A stretch of DNA of 64,000 bases from Shewanella sp. GD04112 (GCF_029835735.1 NZ_JAOEAL010000001.1:1736001-1800000), one strand, 5' to 3'; positions 19,901 to 28,573 are shown, counted from the first letter of the stretch. Numbers and translations: made by a program. The notes: generated by a model from the sequence alone, not told the origin.

Positions 19901-20324
19901 CAGCTTTGCCCTCGATGATGAGCATACGCTCACCGTAGATGAGGCTCTAGCGGCGCTCGATGCGCAGGAATCTCGCAAGTCGAAGAAGTTTGTTCCAGAG
20001 CATGATTTAACTAACTTCCAAAACGAGCATGGTTATATCGATATCGAAAAACTGCTTAACGATGCCGAGCAGGACAACACAGAGACAGATCTCTATCCCG
20101 AAATGGATGTGGAGATGAGCGATGTGGGTGCCCTGATTGGCGATGCCGCTATGATCGACGTGGACGATGAGGAAAACTCAGTCAATGCCAAGCTCGATTT
20201 AGCCCGCGCCTATATCGAAATCGATGATAGCGACAGTGCCAAAGCATTGCTACGGGAAGTCCAAATCGACGGTAACGAGCGTCAGCAAGAAGAAGCTGCT
20301 CGTTTACTTAAAGAGATGGGCTAA
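16947..20324 (+). CDS. hubP: FimV/HubP-type polar hub protein
   Basis: A 1125-residue protein. Order of parts: signal-like segment (1-30), LysM-like peptidoglycan-binding region (about 42-122), Pro/Lys/Ala-rich linker, coiled coil (about 195-270), transmembrane helix (about 297-321, LLLVAAAVIPALLLLVLVFW), then a very acidic cytoplasmic tail. The tail holds seven copies of a unit around D(D/E)(I/L)DALLAxF, alternating with EIAAELDxDL, between about residues 450 and 750. It ends with the FimV C-terminal motif (about 1075-1125). HubP anchors chromosome origin, chemotaxis and flagellar placement factors at the pole. Start ATG 16947 behind AAGGGAAGGA. Confidence 0.9.
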   Translation: MKFRTSYLVGLMATVLAVSSTTSFIDPAIAADTPKIKPLKIMGPDGQIRQVNHQYGPTTSKDTFWSIAQKVRPDASVSVYQVMAAVFDANPHAFNSDSYNSLERGMILLIPSKEVMLAIPNSLAIARAERSDKQARSGAKATPKAETKPATKPVAPTQTVAQPKPKVETPPKAEVKPEAAKVTNTEVAATPTAPKMVSSDVNARLEAAESKNLSLTDELARAQDQLAVRNTDVETLKAKVEELNQQIAVLEETLQASKKQNLALKAEVEAAQTPETATTDEPAMPAEPDDLWRNLMSNPLLLVAAAVIPALLLLVLVFWLLRRKRNKERRELEAQQAAMMAAGAAGVASASVLAMDDDDLSDMAVHLDTDHADSIDSLLDVGSVDLQPEQEMTDSHEQMDMASEMFIDPGVSTEPEPQFEEDEGQSLDDLWAEAMGDQEEAEAFAEEKAASGNIIEEEDLDALLAGLGSDEEETPQEAQATAEELDELDELASFDLPAETAPDTEDEDLATAIAAELDSGLGADLATELDAELENDAVPADDDIDALLAGFNQPEANEPADEDLDALLADYGKAPAETADDLGDEIAAELDDDLAELGVAQTDDIDALLADFDKPAAPEPDLSDEIAAELDADLTDMGVSESDDIDALLADLDAPAQPDLEVAAAIAAELDDELAPNLPTSDEDLDQLLAGFNTQEALVEEAVIDDTVAEDMAQAEAAIERDEIAAELEAALPEDLSTAEDDLDSLLAEFDVPEQAEADADDFNFDLETTHVEPEEKDEEEDLLKGIGAAHAIDGTDDTFELSEEIADNQDSTDNSADDAATEPKFTGFDEDTDDIAPVLGAAVAASAVAAAASAKEKESSFFNDLKANKTKDPHVLDWDTELNFAPTPEAKTPVKPEADLPLDPVPVQGTSRKPLEFAPDNQPEVDAKNTASSTEFNLDDELDLGHEFDLKDDTDDVDLSDDSVLAAFSTNTELEEEEILTPEDSFALDDEHTLTVDEALAALDAQESRKSKKFVPEHDLTNFQNEHGYIDIEKLLNDAEQDNTETDLYPEMDVEMSDVGALIGDAAMIDVDDEENSVNAKLDLARAYIEIDDSDSAKALLREVQIDGNERQQEEAARLLKEMG

Positions 20325-20349
20325 TCCCTAAGGGGCTTGATTTCACACT

Positions 20350-20376
20350 AACGGCGCGCAGAGCGCCGTTTTTTTT
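20350..20376 (+). terminator. Rho-independent terminator after hubP
   Basis: Hairpin ACGGCGC / GCGCCGT with an eight-T tail. Confidence 0.9.
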
Positions 20377-20427
20377 GTGGGCTGCTGTGATAAAATGCGC
20401 CGCTAAATTAACTGTGAGGATGTGTGG

Positions 20428-21213
20428 ATGCGGATTGCATTAGGTATTGAATATGACGGCAGTGGTTATTTCGGTTGGCAACGTCAGGCCGAAGTCGATT
20501 CAGTACAAGGGCAATTAGAACAAGCCTTATCTAAGGTGGCCAACGAACCCATCAGCTTGTTCTGTGCGGGACGAACCGATGCCGGCGTTCATGCAACGGG
20601 ACAGGTGGTGCATTTCGAGACGAATGCCATACGTAACGAAGGCGCGTGGACCTTAGGGGTGAATGCCAATTTGCCCGATAATATCGCCGTTCGTTGGGCA
20701 AAAGAGGTGGATGACAGCTTCCATGCTCGCTTTTCTGCCACGGCCAGACGTTATCGCTATGTGATTTACAATCATAATTTCCGCCCTGGGATCCTACGTC
20801 ACGGCGTGAGCCATTACCACGGTGATATCGACGCCGATAAAATGCATATTGCGGCGCAGGCGCTGCTTGGTGAACAAGACTTTACCAGTTTTCGCGCGAT
20901 TCAATGCCAATCGAAAACCCCATTTCGCAATGTGCACAGCGTTAAAGTGACCCGTCAGGGCATGTATGTGATTGTCGATATTTCTGCTAATGCCTTCTTA
21001 CACCATATGGTGCGAAACATTGTTGGCTCCTTGCTGGAAATTGGCCTAGGCAACCAACCATTGACCTGGATGGCGGATTTACTGGCGCTTAAAGATCGCA
21101 ATCAAGCGGCGGCCACTGCCAAACCCAATGGACTCTATTTAGTCGATGTGACATATCCCGAGCAGTATCAACTGCCTAAGTTGGCTTTAGGGCCATTGTT
21201 TATGCTGGATTAA
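20428..21213 (+). CDS. truA: tRNA pseudouridine(38-40) synthase TruA
   Basis: A 261-residue pseudouridine synthase that modifies positions 38-40 of tRNA anticodon stems. The catalytic Asp is in CAGRTDAGVHATGQ, and other conserved blocks are YDGSGYFGWQRQ and NAFLHHMVRNIVG. The start is ATG 20428, with GAGGA seven bases upstream; the in-frame GTG at 20422 sits too close to that site. folC follows after 51 bp. Confidence 0.95.
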   Translation: MRIALGIEYDGSGYFGWQRQAEVDSVQGQLEQALSKVANEPISLFCAGRTDAGVHATGQVVHFETNAIRNEGAWTLGVNANLPDNIAVRWAKEVDDSFHARFSATARRYRYVIYNHNFRPGILRHGVSHYHGDIDADKMHIAAQALLGEQDFTSFRAIQCQSKTPFRNVHSVKVTRQGMYVIVDISANAFLHHMVRNIVGSLLEIGLGNQPLTWMADLLALKDRNQAAATAKPNGLYLVDVTYPEQYQLPKLALGPLFMLD

Positions 21214-21264
21214 TCGCCGCTTTGCCGATTAAGTGAAGCGCGTATCGAAGGAAGGAAAGAACAG

Positions 21265-22563
21265 ATGACCACAGCCCCGAGTGAACAGACTGCCTTAACT
21301 GTGCCGAGTGCGAATGCGCAACTGGCACAATGGCTAGATTATTTATTATCGATTCACCCAACCGAAATCGATATGGGATTAACGAGGGTTTCAAAGGTTG
21401 CCGCGCGCCTGGATTTATTGGATCTCGGCCCCAGTAAAGTGGTCACTGTAGGGGGCACCAATGGCAAAGGCACCACCTGCGCCATGCTCGAGAATATCCT
21501 GCGTTTATCAGGGCTGACGGTGGGCGTCTACAGCTCGCCCCATATGCTTAAATACAATGAAAGGGTGCGCATCAACGGTCAAGATGCCAGTGATGAAGCC
21601 TTTGTCGCGGCCTTTGAACAGATTGAGGCGGCGCGCGGCGAGATTTCGCTGACCTTCTTCGAATATGCCACCTTGGCGGGCTTAATTCTGTTTAAAGCAG
21701 CCAAGTTGGATGTGGTGATCTTAGAAGTTGGTCTTGGCGGCCGTTTGGATGCCACCAACATGATTGATGCCGATATCAGCGTGGTGACGTCCGTCGATTT
21801 AGACCACGAGGCGTATTTGGGTAATACCCGCGAGCTGGTCGGCCGTGAAAAGGCGGGCATTTTTCGCCAAGGTCGTCCCGCCATTGTCGGCGAGCCGAAC
21901 TTACCCCATACGGTCAATGATGTCGCCCAAGATGTTGGCGCCAAGCTCTATCGTGTGGGTGAGGAGTTTAGTTACCAGCAAGATGGCCAGACGTGGGATT
22001 ACCAAGGCCAAATATTGACCCTTAAGCAGCTGAGTTTGCCGACACTGCCATTACCGAACGCCGCGACTGTGATTGCGATTGTTGAGCATGGCTGGCCGAA
22101 TATTGCAGCCGATATCATAGCCAAAGGCATCAGCAGCGCGCGCTTAACCGGGCGTTTAGAACAAGTTAACGAGCAGCCGCTGATTTTACTCGATGTGGCG
22201 CACAATCCCCATGCGGCGCGCTTTTTAGTCAAGCAGCTCACGCCAATGGTGACGGGGAAGCGAGTGTTTGCCCTGTGCGGCATGTTAAAGGATAAGGACA
22301 TTGCAGGCGTATTGCCTGTGGTTTCGCCTTTAATCGATACTTGGTACTTAGTGAGTTTACAGGGTGAGCGCGGCGCGAATGCAAGCCTGCTGCGCCAAAC
22401 CTTAGCGCAAGACACTAAGGCCCATGAGTTTGACGATATCGCCTCGGCATGGACGGCATTAAAAGCGCAAATTCAGCCCGATGATGTGGTAATTGTGTTT
22501 GGCTCCTTTTACACTGTGGCAGGTTTTAAGTCTCTCTTTAAGCAGGATAACCGTTTTGTCTAG
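21265..22563 (+). CDS. folC: Bifunctional folylpolyglutamate synthase/dihydrofolate synthase
   Basis: A 432-residue Mur-ligase-fold enzyme that adds glutamate to dihydropteroate and to reduced folates. The P-loop is GGTNGKGTTCAML, and ILEVGLGGRLDATN is the folate ligase signature. Start ATG 21265 behind AAGGAAGG. Its 3' end overlaps the TTG start of the SPOR-domain gene, indicating coupling. In E. coli dedA and accD lie between truA and folC; they are absent here. Confidence 0.95.
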   Translation: MTTAPSEQTALTVPSANAQLAQWLDYLLSIHPTEIDMGLTRVSKVAARLDLLDLGPSKVVTVGGTNGKGTTCAMLENILRLSGLTVGVYSSPHMLKYNERVRINGQDASDEAFVAAFEQIEAARGEISLTFFEYATLAGLILFKAAKLDVVILEVGLGGRLDATNMIDADISVVTSVDLDHEAYLGNTRELVGREKAGIFRQGRPAIVGEPNLPHTVNDVAQDVGAKLYRVGEEFSYQQDGQTWDYQGQILTLKQLSLPTLPLPNAATVIAIVEHGWPNIAADIIAKGISSARLTGRLEQVNEQPLILLDVAHNPHAARFLVKQLTPMVTGKRVFALCGMLKDKDIAGVLPVVSPLIDTWYLVSLQGERGANASLLRQTLAQDTKAHEFDDIASAWTALKAQIQPDDVVIVFGSFYTVAGFKSLFKQDNRFV

Positions 22564-23380
22564 CCAGTTTCATAATCGATTAGTCGGCACTGTGGTGCTG
22601 GTCGCCCTCGGGGTGATTTTTCTGCCGGATATTTTAGATGGCAAGAAGGATCGCCAAGAGGAACAATTTGCCGAAATTCCCCTGCGTCCTGCCGCGATAG
22701 CGCAGCAAAACGCCGATGATATGTTTGAGGTGTTGTCCACACAGGATGTGGATGGCGAAGGTGCTATTCCCGAAGAGGCCTCTCCGAATGATGAGGCGGC
22801 GTTAGCGCAGGCGGTCAATACTGACGTCAAAGACACGCCAGCGGCAAAAGTCGAACCTAAATCGGAAGCGGTGAAGGAGCAAGCCAAGCCACAGACGGCA
22901 AAAGCAGAAACCAAACCTGAAGTGAAAGAGCCGGTGAAAACCGAGACCGCTAAGGCCGAGCCGAAGAAAGAGACGCCAAAGCCGACTCCAACTAAAACTG
23001 AGACCCAAAAGCCTGAAACCAAGCCAACCGTCGTGGCGAAAGCGGACAAACCTAAAGCCGAAACCGCGAAAACAGAATCTGCAAAACCTGCCAAAGACGA
23101 TGGCATTAAAGTGGTGAGCCGCGATTCATTAAAACCTGGACTTACCCTGCAACTAGGCGCATTTAGCAATGCCGCCAACGTAAAAGCGCTGGTGGCGCAG
23201 TTACGTAAAAGTGGTTACAAGGCGTACACAATTCCAGACACGCCTAAGGATGGCGTATTGACGAAAGTGTTCGTAGGGCCCGATGTTTCCGAAGCTAAGC
23301 TCAAGAAAATGCAGGAAGAAATTGAAAGCCTAACCCGTTTGAAAGGCCGAATTGTGCCTTTTAATCCCTTGGAATCTTAA
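22556..23380 (+). CDS. dedD: DedD-like SPOR-domain cell-division protein
   Basis: A 274-residue protein with a short N-terminal cytoplasmic end, one membrane helix (RLVGTVVLVALGVIFLPDIL), a long Lys/Pro/Glu/Ala-rich linker, and a C-terminal SPOR domain (LTLQLGAFSNAANVKALVAQ... LTKVFVGPDVSEAKLKKMQ). SPOR domains bind denuded septal peptidoglycan. I use the TTG at 22556, overlapping the folC stop by eight bases, because AGGA lies eight bases upstream. The open frame extends upstream only inside folC. Confidence 0.88.
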   Translation: MSSQFHNRLVGTVVLVALGVIFLPDILDGKKDRQEEQFAEIPLRPAAIAQQNADDMFEVLSTQDVDGEGAIPEEASPNDEAALAQAVNTDVKDTPAAKVEPKSEAVKEQAKPQTAKAETKPEVKEPVKTETAKAEPKKETPKPTPTKTETQKPETKPTVVAKADKPKAETAKTESAKPAKDDGIKVVSRDSLKPGLTLQLGAFSNAANVKALVAQLRKSGYKAYTIPDTPKDGVLTKVFVGPDVSEAKLKKMQEEIESLTRLKGRIVPFNPLES

Positions 23381-23490
23381 TGCTATTCAGCAGGGGCTGA
23401 AATAATTTATTTACCTCTCTAGGGGTGAGAATCGTTTCAGTCTCTGGTAGAATCGCGCCGTCTTAAAGCCTATGCTGGAAAGCCATCTCA

Positions 23491-23979
23491 ATGGTTTGGA
23501 TTGATTACGCTATCATCTTCGTTATCGGGTTATCGACTCTTATCAGTCTGATCCGCGGATTTGCCAAAGAAGCCATGTCGTTAGTGGTATGGTTTGCGGC
23601 TTTCTTTGTTGCCAGCCAATTTTACCAAGACCTCGCCGTTTATCTCACGCAAATGAACGATGAGGTGCTACGCAATGGGGTCTCCATTGCTATTCTTTTT
23701 ATCACCACCTTAATACTCGGCGCCCTCATCAATTACATCATTGGGCAATTAGTGGTTAAAACCGGATTATCAGGCACTGACAGACTCTTAGGTCTGTGTT
23801 TCGGTGCCATTAGGGGCGCTCTGATCGTCAGCGCGCTGCTGTTTTTTATGGATGCTTTTACAGGCTCACCCAACACCCAATGGTGGAAGGACTCTGTACT
23901 AGTGCCCGAATTTGGCGTTGTGATCCAATGGTTCTTTCACTATTTGGAAAACACCTCCAGCTTTGTACCCAAACTATAA
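23491..23979 (+). CDS. cvpA: CvpA family membrane protein
   Basis: A 162-residue inner-membrane protein with about four hydrophobic segments, beginning MVWIDYAIIFVIGLSTLISLIRGFAKEAMSL. CvpA was named for colicin V production; its cellular role is still not fully defined. It precedes purF as in E. coli and probably shares its transcript. Confidence 0.92.
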   Translation: MVWIDYAIIFVIGLSTLISLIRGFAKEAMSLVVWFAAFFVASQFYQDLAVYLTQMNDEVLRNGVSIAILFITTLILGALINYIIGQLVVKTGLSGTDRLLGLCFGAIRGALIVSALLFFMDAFTGSPNTQWWKDSVLVPEFGVVIQWFFHYLENTSSFVPKL

Positions 23980-24158
23980 AAAAGACAATAAATTTATCCT
24001 AAGTGATGGAGGATAAGTAAGGTTGAGCCCAAAGCCCAAGGTTCGGACTCAACACTGAGATGAAGCACTTAAGCCGTATGGCTGGGGATTTACTTCGTCT
24101 TTTACTTATATTTCAACATGAAAGGGCATAGAACATCTTACAATGAGGAAGCTTACCC

Positions 24159-25673
24159 ATGTGTGGTATCGTCGGAATAGTTGGCCAATCATCGGTTAAT
24201 CAGACCATTTATGACGCACTGACCGTGCTTCAGCACAGAGGTCAGGATGCGGCAGGTATTGTGACCGTTGATCGTGGTGCTTTCAGACTACGTAAAGCCA
24301 ATGGTCTGGTCAAAGATGTATTTGAAGTCAAACACATGCAGCGCCTACAGGGCAATGCAGGTATTGGCCACGTACGTTATCCTACTGCAGGCAGTTCCAG
24401 CGCGTCAGAAGCGCAGCCTTTCTATGTTAACTCGCCATTTGGGATTTCATTAGCCCATAACGGTAACTTAACCAACACGGTTGAATTAGCTGAAGGCTTG
24501 ATCAAAAAACGTCGCCATGTGAACACCACATCCGACTCCGAAGTATTGTTAAACCTGCTGGCCGATGAGCTGCAAAAAACCACAAGCTTAATGCTGACGC
24601 CTGACGAAGTGTTCGACACTATCGCTAAAGTGCACGAGCAAGCCCGTGGCGCCTATGCGGTTGTGGCCATGATTATCGGCCAAGGTCTGGTGGCCTTCCG
24701 CGATCCTTTCGGTATTCGTCCACTGGTATTAGGTAAGCATGAAACCCCAACCGGTACTGAGTACATGGTGGCCTCTGAGAGCGTGGCGCTCGATGCCGTG
24801 GGTTTTGAAGTGATGCGCGATGTGGCGCCAGGCGAAGCGATTTATATCTCTTTAGATGGCCAGCTTTATACTCGCCAATGCGCCAAAGAGCCAAGTTACT
24901 CACCTTGTATCTTCGAATTCGTGTATTTTGCGCGTCCTGATTCGACTATCGACAACGTCTCTGTTTACGCCAGCCGCGTAAACATGGGTGCTAAGCTTGG
25001 TGAAAAGATCAAAAAGGAATGGTACGACCATGATATCGACGTGGTGATCCCGATTCCGGAAACATCATGCGATATCGCATTAGAAATCGCCCGTTGCATG
25101 GACTTACCTTACCGCCAAGGTTTTGTGAAAAACCGTTATATCGGCCGTACCTTTATTATGCCTGGTCAACAGGAGCGTAAAAAATCGGTACGCCGTAAAC
25201 TCAATGCCATCAACACTGAGTTTAAAGGTAAGAATGTTCTGTTAGTGGATGACTCTATCGTTCGTGGTACCACCTCAGAACAAATCATCGAGATGGCGCG
25301 TGAAGCGGGTGCGAAGAAAGTGTACTTTGCCTCGGCGGCACCGGAAATCCGTTTCCCGAACGTTTACGGTATCGATATGCCAACCTCGAATGAGCTGATT
25401 GCCCACGGTCGTGATGCCGATGAAATTGCTAAACTGATTGGCGCCGATGGCATTATCTTCCAAAATCTGCCGGATCTGGTTGAAGCGGTGAGAATGGAAA
25501 ACCCAGAGATCAAACGTTTCGAAACCTCAGTGTTCGACGGTCACTACATCACTAACGATGTTGACCAATCTTACCTCGACCACTTAACTCAGTTACGTAA
25601 CGACGATGCCAAAGCCGACCGTAATAAAGACATTGGCACTAACTTAGAGTTACACAACGTTTGCCATCCTTAA
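24159..25673 (+). CDS. purF: Amidophosphoribosyltransferase
   Basis: A 504-residue class II glutamine amidotransferase catalysing the first committed step of purine synthesis. The nucleophile Cys2 follows the start Met (MCGIVGIVG). The PRPP-binding motif is VLLVDDSIVRGTTS in the C-terminal phosphoribosyltransferase domain. Length equals the E. coli enzyme. Upstream (23,980-24,158) no textbook PurR operator was recognised. Confidence 0.97.
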   Translation: MCGIVGIVGQSSVNQTIYDALTVLQHRGQDAAGIVTVDRGAFRLRKANGLVKDVFEVKHMQRLQGNAGIGHVRYPTAGSSSASEAQPFYVNSPFGISLAHNGNLTNTVELAEGLIKKRRHVNTTSDSEVLLNLLADELQKTTSLMLTPDEVFDTIAKVHEQARGAYAVVAMIIGQGLVAFRDPFGIRPLVLGKHETPTGTEYMVASESVALDAVGFEVMRDVAPGEAIYISLDGQLYTRQCAKEPSYSPCIFEFVYFARPDSTIDNVSVYASRVNMGAKLGEKIKKEWYDHDIDVVIPIPETSCDIALEIARCMDLPYRQGFVKNRYIGRTFIMPGQQERKKSVRRKLNAINTEFKGKNVLLVDDSIVRGTTSEQIIEMAREAGAKKVYFASAAPEIRFPNVYGIDMPTSNELIAHGRDADEIAKLIGADGIIFQNLPDLVEAVRMENPEIKRFETSVFDGHYITNDVDQSYLDHLTQLRNDDAKADRNKDIGTNLELHNVCHP

Positions 25674-25737
25674 GACTAAATTCTTAAGATAAAAGAGTGT
25701 GCTTTGCGGTAAGCGGGCACATCTTAAAAAGCACAAC

Positions 25738-25769
25738 AAAAAAGCCAGTGATGAATCACTGGCTTTTTT
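25738..25769 (+). terminator. Rho-independent terminator after purF
   Basis: Hairpin AAAAAAGCCAGTGAT / ATCACTGGCTTTTTT. The IS element is inserted eight bases beyond it, leaving purF termination intact. Confidence 0.92.
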
Positions 25770-25777
25770 ATTAGGAG

Positions 25778-25802
25778 TGTCTAGTCCTGAAATACGTTGA
25801 CA
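25778..25802 (+). repeat. Left terminal inverted repeat of the IS3-family element
   Basis: 25-bp terminal repeat, 21/25 identical to the reverse complement of 27052-27076. Confidence 0.88.
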
Positions 25803-25818
25803 TAAAGAGGATTTCTTT

Positions 25819-26214
25819 ATGACAACATTAATTAACTCAAGCCGTAAGCGCACACAACGAGATTACACCTTAGCCTTTAAATTAGGCGTTGTAGAGCGTG
25901 TTGAAAAAGGCGAAATGACGTACAAACAAGCCCAAGCCCATTTTGGTATTCAAGGCCGTTCAACGGTACTCGTCTGGCTTAGAAAACATGGTAGACTCGA
26001 TTGGTCGAAACCTTTTCAGCATCCCCTTATGACTAAGTCAAAAGAAACACCTGCCGAAACGATCAAGCGCCTTGAACGTGAGTTAGCAGAAGAGAAACTG
26101 CGTAACAAAATCCTCAATGGCATGGTTGATATCATGGACAATGAATATGGAGCAGGCCTCAGAAAAAAGTACTTATCCGGTACGTCTGGCAAGCAAAAAG
26201 CAACGGCGAAATAA
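25819..26214 (+). CDS. IS3-family transposase OrfA
   Basis: A 131-residue protein with an N-terminal helix-turn-helix (FKLGVVERVEKGEMTYKQAQ... STVLVWLRKHG) and a leucine-zipper-like C-terminal helix (ETIKRLERELAEEKLRNKIL). It binds the terminal repeats. Near its 3' end is the slippery heptamer A-AAA-AAG, in the reading phase required for -1 slippage into orfB. Confidence 0.92.
   Translation: MTTLINSSRKRTQRDYTLAFKLGVVERVEKGEMTYKQAQAHFGIQGRSTVLVWLRKHGRLDWSKPFQHPLMTKSKETPAETIKRLERELAEEKLRNKILNGMVDIMDNEYGAGLRKKYLSGTSGKQKATAK
26163..26169 (+). promoter_or_regulatory. Programmed -1 ribosomal frameshift heptamer
   Basis: AAAAAAG is positioned as A AAA AAG in the orfA frame. After slippage the -1 frame stays open through to orfB, producing the OrfAB fusion transposase. 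This is the standard IS3-family arrangement. Confidence 0.85.
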
Positions 26215-26243
26215 CCCTCGCTGCCGCATGTCGTGCTGCGGGT

Positions 26244-27047
26244 ATGTCTAGGCAAGGTATTTATCAGGCAGTTGCTCGAATGGAAAGTCGTAGAGCTGAG
26301 CTATCGGTCATCAAAGACTGGGTCCAGTACTGGCGTAAATATATGCCAAGGTTAGGGGCCCGTAAGCTCTACACGTTGATAAAATCCAAGCTGATTGAGC
26401 ACGATATTAAACTTGGGCGAGATGGGTTCTTTACCTATTTGAGAAGTGAAGGTTTACTGGTTAAACCGAAGAAAAGCTACACAAAAACCACGTTCAGCAA
26501 ACACTGGATGAAGAAGCATCCTAATCTGCTGAAAGAGGAAGGACTGCATGATGCAGGGCATGTACTGGTCAGTGATATCACCTATCTTGAGTCAGACCAA
26601 GGTGTGCACTACCTGTCACTGGTCACCGATGCCAGTTCTCGTAAGATAGTCGGTCATCACGTGAGTAAAGACATGAAAGCCGAGAGTGTGGTGAAAGCGT
26701 TAAAAATGGCCATCAAAGATAAGCGCTATATCGGCAACGCAGTGCATCACTCAGACAGAGGCTTACAATACTGCTCAGCCGTTTATCAGAATGCGCTTCA
26801 GGCGAGCCAAATCCAGCCGTCAATGACGGATGGTTATGATTGCTACCAAAATGCATTAGCAGAAAGAGTAAATGGCATACTGAAGCAGGAGTTTTTACTG
26901 CACCGATGTAGGACATTTGAGGAGCTGAAGATACTTGTTAGAGAATCGATAGCAATATACAACAATATGAGACCGCATCTGAGTTTGAATATGGACTCCC
27001 CTAATCAGGTGCACAATAGAAAAGGCCAGCTACTGGAGCTGGCCTAA
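26244..27047 (+). CDS. IS3-family transposase OrfB (DDE integrase domain)
   Basis: A 267-residue frame from ATG 26244; the catalytic protein is more likely the frameshifted OrfAB fusion starting in orfA. DDE motifs: first Asp in VSDITYLESDQGVHYLSLVTD, second Asp in VHHSDRGLQY, Glu in ALAERVNGILKQEF. The closing IYNNMRPHLSLNMDSPNQV is typical of rve-domain transposases. No internal stop or frameshift is seen apart from the programmed one. Confidence 0.93.
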   Translation: MSRQGIYQAVARMESRRAELSVIKDWVQYWRKYMPRLGARKLYTLIKSKLIEHDIKLGRDGFFTYLRSEGLLVKPKKSYTKTTFSKHWMKKHPNLLKEEGLHDAGHVLVSDITYLESDQGVHYLSLVTDASSRKIVGHHVSKDMKAESVVKALKMAIKDKRYIGNAVHHSDRGLQYCSAVYQNALQASQIQPSMTDGYDCYQNALAERVNGILKQEFLLHRCRTFEELKILVRESIAIYNNMRPHLSLNMDSPNQVHNRKGQLLELA

Positions 27048-27051
27048 AAAT

Positions 27052-27076
27052 TGTCAACCTATCTTAGGACGAGACA
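27052..27076 (-). repeat. Right terminal inverted repeat of the IS3-family element
   Basis: Partner of the repeat at 25778-25802, and followed by the GAG target duplicate. Confidence 0.88.
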
Positions 27077-27088
27077 GAGTTTCAATCC

Positions 27089-28573
27089 TTAAGATATTTT
27101 AGGAGTCTCATTGGATTGACTCTGCGCGAGCTCATCCTGCGCATTTTTGCGCTCAACCCAATAGTCTGCATGGGGAATACCGAGCTTTTCAGGATCGAAT
27201 AATGGCTCAACCCCTTGTTTTTGTTGCGACTCATAATCCTTAAGGCAAGTAAAGGCGATACGTTGCAGCAGAATAATGGCGATAATGTTTAGCCACGCCA
27301 TTAGGCCCACACCAATGTCACCCATGCCCCAGGCTAAATCGGCGGTTTTCACTGTGCCATAGACAGTTGACGCCATCAGCACCACTTTCAGTACTACAGT
27401 GAGCCAAGGACGATTCGCCTTGCGATTGATATAGGCGATGTTGGTTTCGGCAATATAGTAGTAGGCCACAATGGTGGTGAAGGCGAAGAAGAACAGCGCG
27501 ACGGCAACGAACATATTACCAAAGCCTGGCATCATGCTTTCCATTGCGGTTTGCACATAACCTGGGCCTGCTGCGACGCCCGCTATCCCGGTATAAAGCG
27601 CGGCACCATCTGGGCCTTGCACATTATATAGGCCTGTGATCAGCAACATAAAACCAGTGGCAGAGCACACAAAAAGAGTGTCAACATACACAGAGAAGGC
27701 TTGTACTAAACCTTGTTTGGCTGGATGACTTACGGCTGCGGCAGAAGAGGCGTGCGGCCCAGTACCTTGGCCTGCTTCGTTTGAGTAAATACCGCGTTTT
27801 ACCCCCCACATAATTGCAAGACCGAGAATCGCACCAAAGCCCGCATCGAGTCCGAAGGCGCTTTTTAGGATCAACATAATAATATCGGGCAGCTGACCAA
27901 TGTTAAGGGCAATAATCACGCAGGCGACGATGATATAACCCAGTGCCATAAAGGGCACTACGGTACTGGCGAAGTGGGCAATACGTTTCACGCCACCAAA
28001 GATAATGAAACCTAACAGCATAGCGAGGATAGCTGCGGTGACGTTAGGGTCGATATCGAAGGCGGTTTTTAGGCTCGAACCAATCGAGTTGGCTTGCACG
28101 CCTGGCAGTAAAATCCCGCAGGCAAAAATGGTCGCAATGGCAAATGTCCAAGCGTACCACTTCATGCCTAAGCCTTTTTCAATGTAAAAGGCGGGGCCGC
28201 CGCGGTACTCACCGTTGATTTTTTCTTTGTAGACTTGGCCTAAGGTGGATTCGACGAATGCTGAGCTGGCCCCAAGAAAGGCTACCATCCACATCCAAAA
28301 CAATGCACCCGGGCCGCCGAAAGTAATCGCAGTAGCGACACCGGCAATGTTACCGGTTCCGACACGACCCGCTAAGGTCATGGCTAAGGCTTGGAAGGAA
28401 GACACACCTGCATCAGTGCTCTTGCCATCAAACATTAAACGGATCATTTCGGGTAAATGGCGTAACTGTAAGAAACGTGAGCGCAGGGAGAAAAAGAGTC
28501 CTACACCGAGGCAAAGATAAACGAGCGCGGGGCTCCAAACGATATTGTTGACCGCATTAACAATCTCATTCAT
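27089..28573 (-). CDS. AGCS-family alanine/glycine:cation symporter
   Basis: A 494-residue inner-membrane sodium:amino-acid symporter with about 11 hydrophobic segments. The family signature GGPGALFWMWMVAFLGASSAFVESTLGQ and the EAGQGTGPHASSAA block are present. Start ATG 28573 with GGAG nine bases upstream; an in-frame TTG at 28588 overlaps that site. The IS element lies 12 bp beyond its stop. The substrate within the family (Ala, Gly or other) is not determinable. Confidence 0.92.
   Translation of the reverse strand: MNEIVNAVNNIVWSPALVYLCLGVGLFFSLRSRFLQLRHLPEMIRLMFDGKSTDAGVSSFQALAMTLAGRVGTGNIAGVATAITFGGPGALFWMWMVAFLGASSAFVESTLGQVYKEKINGEYRGGPAFYIEKGLGMKWYAWTFAIATIFACGILLPGVQANSIGSSLKTAFDIDPNVTAAILAMLLGFIIFGGVKRIAHFASTVVPFMALGYIIVACVIIALNIGQLPDIIMLILKSAFGLDAGFGAILGLAIMWGVKRGIYSNEAGQGTGPHASSAAAVSHPAKQGLVQAFSVYVDTLFVCSATGFMLLITGLYNVQGPDGAALYTGIAGVAAGPGYVQTAMESMMPGFGNMFVAVALFFFAFTTIVAYYYIAETNIAYINRKANRPWLTVVLKVVLMASTVYGTVKTADLAWGMGDIGVGLMAWLNIIAIILLQRIAFTCLKDYESQQKQGVEPLFDPEKLGIPHADYWVERKNAQDELAQSQSNETPKIS

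Larger units (their letters stand above)
25778..27076 (+). mobile_element. IS3-family insertion sequence, intact
   Basis: A 1299-bp element bounded by imperfect 25-bp inverted repeats, left TGTCTAGTCCTGAAATACG..., right (reverse complement) TGTCTCGTCCTAAGATAGG..., with 21 of 25 matching. Both ends have the TG...CA termini usual for IS3. A 3-bp direct repeat GAG flanks it (25775-25777 and 27077-27079), consistent with recent transposition. It holds orfA and orfB with a canonical frameshift signal. No gene is interrupted; it lies between purF and an AGCS symporter. Confidence 0.92.

Noticed and set aside
17678..19978. Several antisense open frames (up to 197 codons) across hubP
   Set aside because: They are low-complexity Ser/Ala-rich shadows of the acidic repeat region, without ribosome sites or homology.
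23980..24158. PurR operator upstream of purF
   Set aside because: No sequence close to the ACGCAAACGTTTGCGT consensus could be found.
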